A stretch of DNA of 64,000 bases, from NCBI GenBank assembly GCA_963210315.1, contig OY723256.1, positions 1,302,001-1,366,000 of the forward strand. The letters are read 5' to 3'. A program made the translations under genes and the position numbers. The notes beneath the pieces were generated by a model, which searched no databases, was not told the origin of the DNA, and saw only the letters and a list, made by a program, of their open reading frames with translations. The DNA comes from Rhynchopus euleeides. Lineage: Eukaryota; Euglenozoa; Diplonemea; Diplonemida; Diplonemidae. Shown here piece after piece: positions 20,701 to 28,368 of the stretch (its first letter is position 1; the number at the start of each line of letters is the position of its first letter).

Positions 20701-21707
20701 GAGTACACATCCTGGCGACGCTGCCGGGGCTCACCGCCCCAAAGGCCGCCACCCCGAAAGACACCCTCCGGGACCTGGCAGAGCAGACCATCCAGGCCCT
20801 CCCGACATGCGCCTGGCATGTGTACACCGACGGGTCAGTCTCCAACTCCACATCGCGGCAACAGCAGGGCGGCGCAGGAGCAGCGGTGTACAGCATGCCG
20901 GAGGGCCGCCTCAGGAAAAAGCTCGCCTGGCCGGCAGGACTCCGCTGCATCAGCTACCAGGCGGAGCTGGTGGCCATCAGAGAATCCCTCGCTCACCTAT
21001 GCACCCTGGTATCCCCAGGCGAAACGATCGCCATCCTCACAGACTCGCAGAGCGCACTGAACGCGCTGCTGAGCGGCCCGCAGCGAGCGAGAGGATCCAC
21101 CGAATGGGACATCTGGAGGTGGTTGAACGAGCTCGCCCAAACCCACGATGTCACCACCCACCTCCGCTACATCCCGTCACACGTTGGGGTAGCAGGGAAC
21201 GAACTCGCTGACAAACAGGCGCAAATCGGTGCCTTCCGGCCGCAGATGGAACCGGTTAGCCTCGCGTCGGCTCGTGTCGTCCTCCGCCGACACATCTACA
21301 ACGACGCAACGGTGCCCCGCACGGACAGCGTGTACGCGTACCGTTCGGGAATCGGGGAGACGCGACTGCAACGCCCCGACCTCCGCATGGAGGGACTCAC
21401 CCGCTTAGGGGAAACCACCATCCGCCGACTCCGGGCCGACCACCACCGCCTGGTCTACGACCATGACATCCCGGGCACGGCACAACCACCTTGCCAACCC
21501 TGCCTGAAGCATGCGCCGGGCCACCCCCCGCCTGGGGTCTCACTGAAGCACCTCTTCTTCGGCTGCCCCGCGACAGCGTCGGCCCGACACCACCTCACAG
21601 CCACAAACGTGCACAACCTGCTGTTGCACAACTGCAAGGAGGCGCTGCGCTACCTGGCCGAGGCAGGGGTAACGGAGCACGGCGAGAAGGACTACCTGAA
21701 CGCGTGA
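17742..21707 (+). CDS. LINE ORF2: endonuclease, reverse transcriptase and RNase H
   Basis: Open frame from just after the ORF1 TGA to TGA 21705-21707. There is no ATG before the endonuclease, so translation probably enters by stop readthrough and is split by 2A. The mature protein would start at Pro 17838 (1289 residues). Domains in order: APE endonuclease from about 17850 (T-W-N-C-N-G-L, G-D-F-N, S-P-D-I-V-F, S-D-H-F-A-I); reverse transcriptase about 19190-20150 (Y-F-D-L-E-K-A-F-D, G-V-P-Q-G-T-V-L-S-P, catalytic F-A-D-D at 19917-19928). Then RNase H about 20810-21220 (Y-T-D-G-S, Q-A-E-L, L-T-D-S-Q-S, S-H-V-G-V-A-G-N-E-L-A-D) and a C-x2-C...H...C knuckle near 21490-21560. It nicks target DNA and copies the element RNA there. 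All catalytic residues are present. Confidence 0.92.
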   Translation, partial: RGGPPSPGLQRHIYETGRDLLLRAGDIEQNPGPAQHLKCLTWNCNGLTEAKRAELQHHLATQRYDVVHLQELRAAQGGDPKFPGYSVFLRRRTQKRCKGTLTSGGGIATLVREDLHATLIATAPNASVTETLTVRVTGPESAITFTNVYRPSGVGTSNDPRRDDFSTSLLPHTPESIIAGDFNIHNRAWDKHARCDDKGTDLYHWSLLNGMSLCNDPDHPTRMRRDSKSSPDIVFAHYELGEVTWNTLDQWQSDHFAIQYTVPFARTPAAATHPAAKARQLWNWAAADWPAFTEELERLSRKVTKWNDPKESFHKWLGLVRTVAAKHIPTKRSSRPRKRWFTSKVKRAIRARNEESRRHAQTAHLSQDDYDKLDKLTTDATNAVLEAKRTTWETRCQAASTSSDLGATFRLVRELDGRKIQQAAFPLVDGGVPVTDPKAKADLLCSHYAKISEGSDQQPQAAHTPQHANDQTPPELSAAEDDFSKEELNAALSELQERKSPGPDDLNNELLMHLGPQARQGLLHVLNLSWNSGILPDAWTRAVIIPILKPGKPATAASSYRPIALTSTACKVLEKMVKRRMEQLMLDDAYPQVEGHCANQAGFQRLRSTTDQLAYITQTATDALSSGKAAVTLYFDLEKAFDKVSKHAVINSVRRKGFPPKFTRWLHNYLSNRRAAAQVHGVRSDYYDFNNGVPQGTVLSPLLFNCVMDDVSRAITASPNIHPAVFADDIAVLVVGDNYTEALSTAQGVISTLAAEIPLHGLQLSPSKCCYTLMGTTPAALGEHRRMELPDGTPLQHESTAKYLGVYIDACHTMTDHVDHVVTTCMRRLSILRMLAGTDWGSSGDTLRQAYLTYVYPILMYAASVYTPGLSTKNLKRLRDVHRMAALIITGCMKNTSTAKLLWESHLRDLDLDFKVAVCTDHERFRRVPHSPGYRAQLNTGNTGGSWLHQARSLVKSSKVDGRTPLLAPLHAAHPIPPWEWNLVLPRVHILATLPGLTAPKAATPKDTLRDLAEQTIQALPTCAWHVYTDGSVSNSTSRQQQGGAGAAVYSMPEGRLRKKLAWPAGLRCISYQAELVAIRESLAHLCTLVSPGETIAILTDSQSALNALLSGPQRARGSTEWDIWRWLNELAQTHDVTTHLRYIPSHVGVAGNELADKQAQIGAFRPQMEPVSLASARVVLRRHIYNDATVPRTDSVYAYRSGIGETRLQRPDLRMEGLTRLGETTIRRLRADHHRLVYDHDIPGTAQPPCQPCLKHAPGHPPPGVSLKHLFFGCPATASARHHLTATNVHNLLLHNCKEALRYLAEAGVTEHGEKDYLNA
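17796..17840 (+). other. 2A-like ribosome-skipping peptide
   Basis: Encodes D-L-L-L-R-A-G-D-I-E-Q-N-P-G-P. This fits the 2A consensus (hydrophobic leader, G-D-[VI]-E-x-N-P-G-P) exactly, with the predicted break between Gly 17835-17837 and Pro 17838-17840. Such motifs occur in trypanosome L1Tc/ingi elements and some animal LINEs. It lies 25 codons after the ORF1 stop and 5 codons before the endonuclease begins. Confidence 0.85.
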
Positions 21708-22738
21708 ACCAAATAACATCATCAGAGAACAAGGGCTTCGGCCCGACCTCCCAGCACCCCCCCCCCCCATCCCAGCCCCACGTCACTTACCACAGGCCGC
21801 CAGGCGCGTCAGCGTCGGCGACCGCCCGCCCCCAGTCTGAGAGGCATCAGCCGAATCTCGGTGGAGGCGGGCACAAAACAAAAGGGAGAGTCGTCACTGT
21901 GCATATCAGCACGGTCCCGCCCTCTGTGCCAGACCAACACACCACCAAAGGAAAAGAGGAAGAGGCGACGTAAGGCAATGCCTCCGTGCGGCCAGGAGAA
22001 CACGAAATAGCGACCCCCTCTACGGGGAATGCTACGAGCACGGCCAAAAATCGTTCAAATCGTTCAATATACCCCCAGAATTGGGGCCCAGGTTCGAACG
22101 AAGCGTATTGCGTGGCACTCCCCCCCATAACCGACGCTATCTCGGATGGTTCTGGATTTGTTCCAGGGGTGCAACTGTCGCAAACAGGAAGGAAGCGACA
22201 CTCCAGGGCCATATTGCAATAAACGGATGGGTCAGCATTGTAAGACCACCCATTCTCGTGCATGGCCCATGGTGTTTCTTTTTTGGCGAAGACAGCAAGA
22301 TGCTCGGAGTTGCTACATTCTGCTCTCAGCAGAGTTGCGATTCCCAGAAATACCTCTCCCAGAAGAGCACGGAACGCCAACAACATCCCATCCACGAAGG
22401 AACCAGTGATGTCGTCTCCGAGACAGATCGAGCTGATGCATTGTACTAGCTCTCGGGGCCAGTGATAGTCACACCTGGTGGGATGCCACAGGGCTGCCCA
22501 TACACAGGAGGCAGGATCCGCTCTGGGTCTGCTCGCACAAAACGTGGCCACCACACATACGGGTGATCCCTCTCGTAGCGTGCAGGTGGTGTGGGATGCT
22601 GCTTGCTGGATGCCATCGCTGAACCCGTGAACCCCCTGCCCCGCCCTTTTTGGTTCACCTTGCAGCGCAAGGCGGCTGCCTTGCATCTGCGCTCCCTGAA
22701 GGAGGCTGTTACAAACGAGACGATGGCACATCCTGCCC
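21708..22738. other. LINE 3' region and spacer
   Basis: The first 260 bases are probably the LINE 3' UTR. Repeat G copy 2 follows at 21973-22075. A minus-strand open frame covers this stretch; it has no recognised domain and is not called as a gene. Confidence 0.45.
21973..22075 (+). repeat. Dispersed repeat G, copy 2
   Basis: AATGCCTCCGTGCGGCCAGG and a downstream ATCGTTCAAATCGTTCAAT, similar to 14218-14290. It directly follows the presumed LINE end. Confidence 0.35.
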
Positions 22739-22775
22739 TGCCCTGCTACCCCACACACACACACACCCCATGCAG
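22739..22775 (+). promoter_or_regulatory. Candidate trans-splice acceptor
   Basis: Pyrimidine/CA-rich tract (CCCTGCTACCCCACACAC...) ending in GCAG at 22772-22775, 30 bases before the phosphatase ATG. Confidence 0.45.
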
Positions 22776-22805
22776 GTATCGAATCTTGAAACCCTTCTTA
22801 CTAAA

Positions 22806-25800
22806 ATGATGAAGGTGGTGGCCGCCGTGATTGGCATGGCCGCTGTGGTGTCGGCGCGCGGGCCGGTCGTGGTGGTGTCCCTCCCCGGCCTGTCCCAGAG
22901 CGTGCTGAAGAACCAGCAGGCGCTTGGGCTGACCCTCACGAACTTCGACGCGCTGGCCACCCAGGGGGTGTTCGGCGCCAACGGCGTGAAGTCTGCCTTC
23001 TCCACCGACTACAACCCCTCGGCGTACTCCATGGCGACGGGTCTGCACACCGGCAAGACGGGGATCTACGGGGACATGATGTACGACCCTACCCTGAACG
23101 AGACCTTCGTCGACGGCAAGGTGTACGCCGGGAAGCCGTCCGCCGCCGGTACCCCGCAGGAGCTGGCAGAGAAGGCGCGCTGGTTCAAGGGGGAGCCTGT
23201 CTGGGAGACGCTTGGGCGCCTCAACACGAAGGTGGGCAACTCGTGGGTGGGTGACTCCGCCGCGAAGGAGATGCAGCTGTCGGAGGCTGGTGTGGACCTT
23301 GTGGGCACGATGCTCGCCGCTGAGACTAAGCTGGTGCTGATGTCCGACACGCGCTACTGGATGGCCGCGAGGGAGAATGGCGCGCAGTCGACCGAAGCCC
23401 TCAACATTGTCAAGGAGTGGGACGCACAGCTGGGGCGCCTGATGGCTATCCTGAAGCCGATGAATGTGGTCGACCTCATCCTCGTGTCGCACGCTGGGAT
23501 GGCCGACGCAGCCACGCACATCAAGGTGACAGGCACGCTGGTGGACCTCTCCGCTGTGGTGCAGACCTCGGGTGCCACCACGCGCTTCTACTACCCCACT
23601 GTGGGTGAGGTCGAGGGCACATTCGCTGCGGTGCAGGAGGCGCACGGCTCCAACCTGACGGTGACAAAGGCCTCGGTCATCCCCCAGACGTGGCACGTCT
23701 CTGGCGAGCAGGCTGCCCGCCTGGGCGCCGTGTTCCTGAACTCGACGGTGGCGGTGCTCCCCCAGGGCGCTTCTGCCCCTGTGGTGAAGGCGGTGCCTTC
23801 GGCTGACGGCATCTTCCTGGCGGCAGGCGCAAGCTTCCGTAACGGGCGTGTGTTCAGCGGGGCAGTGAGCACGGTGGACATCTACGCCCTGATCTGCAAG
23901 CTGATGTACATCGACCCTGTGGTGGGCCACCATGGCAGCCTGGACCTGCTCCAGATGGAGGCCCTGTCGCGTGCGCCTGAGCGCCAGCACTGGACAGCGA
24001 AGCAGTTCCACCTGTCGCAGGAGGACATCGTCGTGATGCCGCCGACTGGTGCGCTGTTCGCCCGTGGCGTGCGCTTCGACATCTCTGTGAACATCCCCAC
24101 GGGTCTGCCCGGCGCCAACGTGTCTGCCTTCACAACCGTGATGAAGAAGGACGGTGAGGACGCGACCCTGGCCTGCCTGGCTGCCGAGTGGAACAAGACG
24201 GCCCCTGGCAACCACACCAAGTACATTGCGCGCCACTGCGAGATTTCCGACGCCGGGAACTACACGCTGACGGTGACCAGCGGTCAGCGCTCGAAGGTGG
24301 TTGAGTGGAACGTGCGTGGCCTTCCCGGTGCTGGTGTGAAGAACGTTCTTCTGTTCATTGGTGACGGTATGTCTGTCGCGATGACGACGGGTGCGCGTCT
24401 GCTGCGTCGTGGTGCCCGCCTGCCGACGGACGACTTCGAGGTGCTGGGGACGTCTTTCACCCACGCGCTGGACAGCATCGTGACGGACAGCGCTGCCTCT
24501 GCCTCTGCCATCAACTCTGGGCACAAGACCATCCCCGGGATGACCGGGCAGTACCCTGACGGGACGCACAACATGGGCGGGCAGAGGCAGTTCGACCTGG
24601 ACAACCCCACGATGGAGTTGGCCTCGGAGTACTTCCGCCGCATGTACGGCGCCAAGATTGGTGTTGTCAGCACGGCCTCGGTGGTTGACGCAACGCCTGC
24701 TGCCGTGTTCGCCCACTACCAGGACCGCGGTGGGTCGGATGGCATTGCGATTCAGGCGATCGAGTCGCAGCCCGATGTGCTGCTGGGCGGTGGGAAGAAG
24801 TACTTCACGGGCGAGACCAACGGCTACACCCGTAACCTGACGGACGAAGCGCAGGCTCTGGGGTACTCGTACGTGACAACGCGCGATGCGATGAAGGCAA
24901 CCCAGGGCAACGCGACGAAGCTGCTCGGCCTGTTCGAGGACAAGCACATGAACGTGCTGTTCGACCGCAAGACTCTTCCCGAGCACGCAGAGCAGCCGTC
25001 GCTGGTGGAGATGACCACGGCAGCCATCGACGTGCTGACGCGCAACCCCACTGACCGCTTCTACCTGCAGGTCGAGGCTGCGAGCATCGACAAGCAGGCA
25101 CACGCCAACGACCAGGTGCGTATGCTGTACGACACCCTGGAGCTGCAGCACACCATCCAGGAGTCCATGGAGCAGCTGAAGGCGCTGGGCAAGCTGGACG
25201 AGACGCTGATCGTGGTGACCAGCGACCACGCGACTGGTGGGTACGACATCTACGGGACGGTGAACACGGACAACGGCCCTGAGAAGACGCTGGAGAGCAT
25301 CGAGAAGTACGGCGCCGCCGAGTGGGTCGACTGGTACGCCGACGAGAAGTTCCACGTCGACAACTGGCTCGACGCGCAGTGGACCTTCGCCGGGAAGAAC
25401 AACCACTACCCCGCACACAAGGAGGACTTCCGTGCGAAGGATACGGAGCTGTGGATGTACAACCCGGCCGAGCTCGCCAAGCTGCAGGGCCTGCAGCTCA
25501 CGCAGACCCTGCCCCATGGGTCCAGCAGCTCTGTCCACACGGCATCTGACGTCCTGGTGTACGCGCACGGGAAGGGGTCGTCGTACTTCCAGAGCGGGCA
25601 CGACCAGTCGAACATCTTCTTCGGCATCATGAACGCAATGGCACCCGTGGGGTCCATGTCGACCCCGACGCCCCTCCAGGCCACGGCACCACCGACCAAG
25701 ACGCCTGTCCCTGCCCCCACCACCGAGCTGCAGTGCGTCTGCGAAGGTGAGGACGACGTGTCGACCGGCGAGACGGTGCTGATTGTGCTGACGGTGCTGA

Positions 25801-25889
25801 TGGTGGTGATGAACCTCATCTTCTTCGGGCTGAAGATGATGACGCCGTCTGATGTGCAGAAGGTCAACAACGAGCCTGTTGAGGAGTAA
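22806..25889 (+). CDS. ENPP-like / Ig-like / alkaline phosphatase fusion, membrane-anchored
   Basis: 1027 residues from ATG 22806, which opens a signal peptide (M-M-K-V-V-A-A-V-I-G-M-A-A-V-V-S-A). Residues about 18-340 resemble the nucleotide pyrophosphatase/phosphodiesterase fold: S-T-D-Y-N-P-S-A-Y-S-M-A-T-G-L and M-M-Y-D-P are kept. The metal-ligand motif expected as S-D-H-G-M reads S-H-A-G-M, so this half is probably inactive. Residues about 437-494 look Ig-like (Cys pair and D-A-G-N-Y). A classical alkaline phosphatase follows: I-G-D-G-M with Asp520, nucleophile Ser562 in V-T-D-S-A-A-S-A, A-S-I-D-K-Q-A-H and T-S-D-H-A-T-G-G. A Thr/Pro-rich stalk and one helix (about 989-1012) end in a short cytoplasmic tail. 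Likely a cell-surface phosphate-scavenging enzyme. Many N-x-[ST] sites are present. Confidence 0.88.
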   Translation: MMKVVAAVIGMAAVVSARGPVVVVSLPGLSQSVLKNQQALGLTLTNFDALATQGVFGANGVKSAFSTDYNPSAYSMATGLHTGKTGIYGDMMYDPTLNETFVDGKVYAGKPSAAGTPQELAEKARWFKGEPVWETLGRLNTKVGNSWVGDSAAKEMQLSEAGVDLVGTMLAAETKLVLMSDTRYWMAARENGAQSTEALNIVKEWDAQLGRLMAILKPMNVVDLILVSHAGMADAATHIKVTGTLVDLSAVVQTSGATTRFYYPTVGEVEGTFAAVQEAHGSNLTVTKASVIPQTWHVSGEQAARLGAVFLNSTVAVLPQGASAPVVKAVPSADGIFLAAGASFRNGRVFSGAVSTVDIYALICKLMYIDPVVGHHGSLDLLQMEALSRAPERQHWTAKQFHLSQEDIVVMPPTGALFARGVRFDISVNIPTGLPGANVSAFTTVMKKDGEDATLACLAAEWNKTAPGNHTKYIARHCEISDAGNYTLTVTSGQRSKVVEWNVRGLPGAGVKNVLLFIGDGMSVAMTTGARLLRRGARLPTDDFEVLGTSFTHALDSIVTDSAASASAINSGHKTIPGMTGQYPDGTHNMGGQRQFDLDNPTMELASEYFRRMYGAKIGVVSTASVVDATPAAVFAHYQDRGGSDGIAIQAIESQPDVLLGGGKKYFTGETNGYTRNLTDEAQALGYSYVTTRDAMKATQGNATKLLGLFEDKHMNVLFDRKTLPEHAEQPSLVEMTTAAIDVLTRNPTDRFYLQVEAASIDKQAHANDQVRMLYDTLELQHTIQESMEQLKALGKLDETLIVVTSDHATGGYDIYGTVNTDNGPEKTLESIEKYGAAEWVDWYADEKFHVDNWLDAQWTFAGKNNHYPAHKEDFRAKDTELWMYNPAELAKLQGLQLTQTLPHGSSSSVHTASDVLVYAHGKGSSYFQSGHDQSNIFFGIMNAMAPVGSMSTPTPLQATAPPTKTPVPAPTTELQCVCEGEDDVSTGETVLIVLTVLMVVMNLIFFGLKMMTPSDVQKVNNEPVEE

Positions 25890-28368
25890 GCCCCTGTGTG
25901 TGGGGTACATGCCAGTGGAGCGTGGCCTCACCACACCCCCCCCCCCTCCTTCCTATAGTTCTGATCAGCGACATGCGACGTCAGTCGCCAGGTCTCCCCT
26001 CGAGTGTGCGGGTCATTTCCTTTGTTGCGCATCACCTGGCTTGCCAACGCCGCACTCAGTGTGCCTGCGTATGCCCTGCCATGGTACAGCCGAACGGAAG
26101 ACCGTCGCAAACCGATGTGGGGCCTGTTTCCCGTTGCTGCGATCAGCCTCATTCCTTCTTCTGCTCTTCTATTTGCATCTTTTTTTTGAGAACGGATTCT
26201 GGATGGCTTGTCGCCTTGCTGCCCTGCTCCGTCTTGACCCCCCCCCCCCTCTCCGCTACTCCTCTTATTTTTTGTCAATGTGATGGACCATCAGTGTCCT
26301 GATCGCTGTTGATTATTTTGTGCTGTATTTTTTCAACTTTGCATTTTGCAGAGGCAAAAAAACAACGACACAAACGAAATAAAACGGAAAAATTCAATAT
26401 GAGATAAAGAAGAAAGCCCCGCCTCGTTTGGAACAGCGAGAACATCCCCCGCAAACGAATGAGAATGTCTGAGTCATGAGCATTACAACGGGCATCGAGC
26501 CACCGTCACCCCACCCCTGAGGCTATCAATAATGGCGTGCCTTGCGAGTTGGTGGGAAAAAATGCAGCCGCATTTTTGTTTCCGCAGACTTCAGCAAACG
26601 GGTCATTAGCTTCGCGCCCCCCCCCCCCCCATCCCACACCCCCACCCCCACCCCTTTCCAAAATTCTCCTCAATTGTTTTTTTGCCTCTTCTCTTCTCCT
26701 CTTCTCTTCCTCCAATGCCATGACTTTTATTTGTTTTTTTTTCGAGACGCGTTGCAGAATCGGACTCACACGGAGACGAATGACCACATCTACCCCGAGC
26801 AGATGGAATGTTTGTGCATACTTGGCCGACTGGGCCGCCTTTCCACAGGAGCACACTGCCCTCCGGAAGCGAGCCTCACAGCCAAACTGCACGACACACT
26901 AGGGTTTATTTTTGATTCTAACACCAACGCGGCCTGTGGGGTGGGCTGGAGAGAGGGCACGCAGCGGTGGCGGCCGTGGCGGCGGCCGCCCTTTCCCTCA
27001 TCATATAGGGACAGGGCTGTCCTCCGTAATACGCATACGTCCCGCCCCCAATTGCTGCAGCACACCCCTTCCTCCACCCCCTGCGGCTCTCGTTCAGACC
27101 CCCCCCCCCCTCTCCCAGACCTCCCTGCCACAACGCGAGTGGGGTCATCGATCCACTTGCCCCCGTGGCAGCTGGGCTGTGAGGGTCAATTCCTGGCATG
27201 CTCTCTCCCCCTTCCCTGCCCTTTCATGCTGAAAATATCTGAGAATGTCCCCCCCCCTCCCGCAGTGCACAGTCACACCCCACAGCCCCCAGCGCCCTGT
27301 TGGGGTTAGACGCCCCAACAAGACTATGGGGAAGTGTAGTGGGAGGCAGCGGGCTTCCGAGTCAAACGGGAGAGGTGCTGTTGGCTTTGAGTTCGGTTGC
27401 CCGATGTCGGTAGTTCCCCCCCCATCACCCCCCCCCCCCATGTTCTGCGAGGAAAAGTATCGGGCCTGGGTGGCTATAATATGAACAAGACGCTCATAGG
27501 CATGTCCATCTACAATTTACGGATGGCGCGTTGTGCCTCCTGCAGTACTGTCTATGGCAAGGCTAGGTGTCGTTCGTCTCTCCGTGGCAAATATGTATAG
27601 CCTGGTTGCAGCAACGGACCGGCAACGCCGGACAGTTTCTTTTTATTGCAGAGCAACCCTCAGAGCATGGTTGTTATAGTATTTGCCTCCCGCTCCCCTC
27701 CTCCCTCCACCCCGAGTAGTGCTTCGCTCGGCTATGCCACGCACTCAGGCACCCTCTGCTGTACTTTTGGGCAGTTCCCTGAAAGCGCGGGGATATCACC
27801 AAGCATACTTCCCGGCACTGCGACATTCTGTCGCCCCCGCTCTCCCCCTTGTGTATCTCTCAGAGATCCGACCTTGTTTCAGAACCCCCCCCCAAGAAGA
27901 AAAAAAATGCCCGAATATTTGTTTCCTCCAAACGTCTACAAAAAGCTCAACTTGCAGAGGTGCGTATGCAGTTTCTGGACAGATGCCTTCCCCCCCACAG
28001 GCCCAGAGGGGGTTCCCCACCCCGCCCGACTCTTTGTCTCCGATCATCATGGTCAAAGCTCTGCAGCCCATTTTGCTTTTTTGTGAGGTTCCATCGTATG
28101 ACTGCACCGCCGCTCAGATGAGATGTGGAGCGGTGCATTTTGAGTTGGTTTGATTGTGGGCGGCCGGGATTTCCGGCCTGCGCGCATGGTGGTGCAACGG
28201 ACGGCTCATCCTGTGCCTTGGTTGGTTTTTTGTGTTCAGAGGGAACCCACTCACCGCCCAACCAACCCCCGCATGCAGGACCACACACCCCACGACGCGG
28301 TTCTCTCTACACCAGCAAGCCGACCCTGTCGTGCAGCAACGCTGTCACCACCGCCTTGGATGTGTTAG
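25890..28368. other. Intergenic spacer
   Basis: About 2.5 kb with poly-C runs near 25938, 26238, 26620, 27100, 27250 and 27430. The pyrimidine-rich stretch at about 28300-28315 ends in CAG and may be the copine acceptor. No gene or element end was recognised. Confidence 0.5.

Larger units (their letters stand above)
17044..21970 (+). mobile_element. Non-LTR retrotransposon (LINE), ingi/L1Tc-like, with 2A peptide
   Basis: Contains a basic coiled-coil ORF1, a 2A motif, and an ORF2 with APE-type endonuclease, reverse transcriptase, RNase H and a C-terminal Cys/His knuckle. The ends are approximate: the open frame extends back to about 17046, and no poly(A) tail or target duplication could be defined on the right. 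All catalytic motifs are intact; the only defect seen is one TGA between the ORFs. Domain order and the 2A peptide recall the ingi/L1Tc group of trypanosomes. Confidence 0.85.

Noticed and set aside
21847..22764. 305-codon minus-strand frame right of the LINE
   Set aside because: No domain, crosses the LINE 3' end and simple repeats, and opposes the direction of all host genes. Possibly an old gene fragment, but not supportable.
22746..25934. Open frame of about 1060 codons on the minus strand opposite the phosphatase
   Set aside because: It is the mirror of a GC-rich gene with strongly biased third positions; it has no domain, and the + strand product matches known families end to end.
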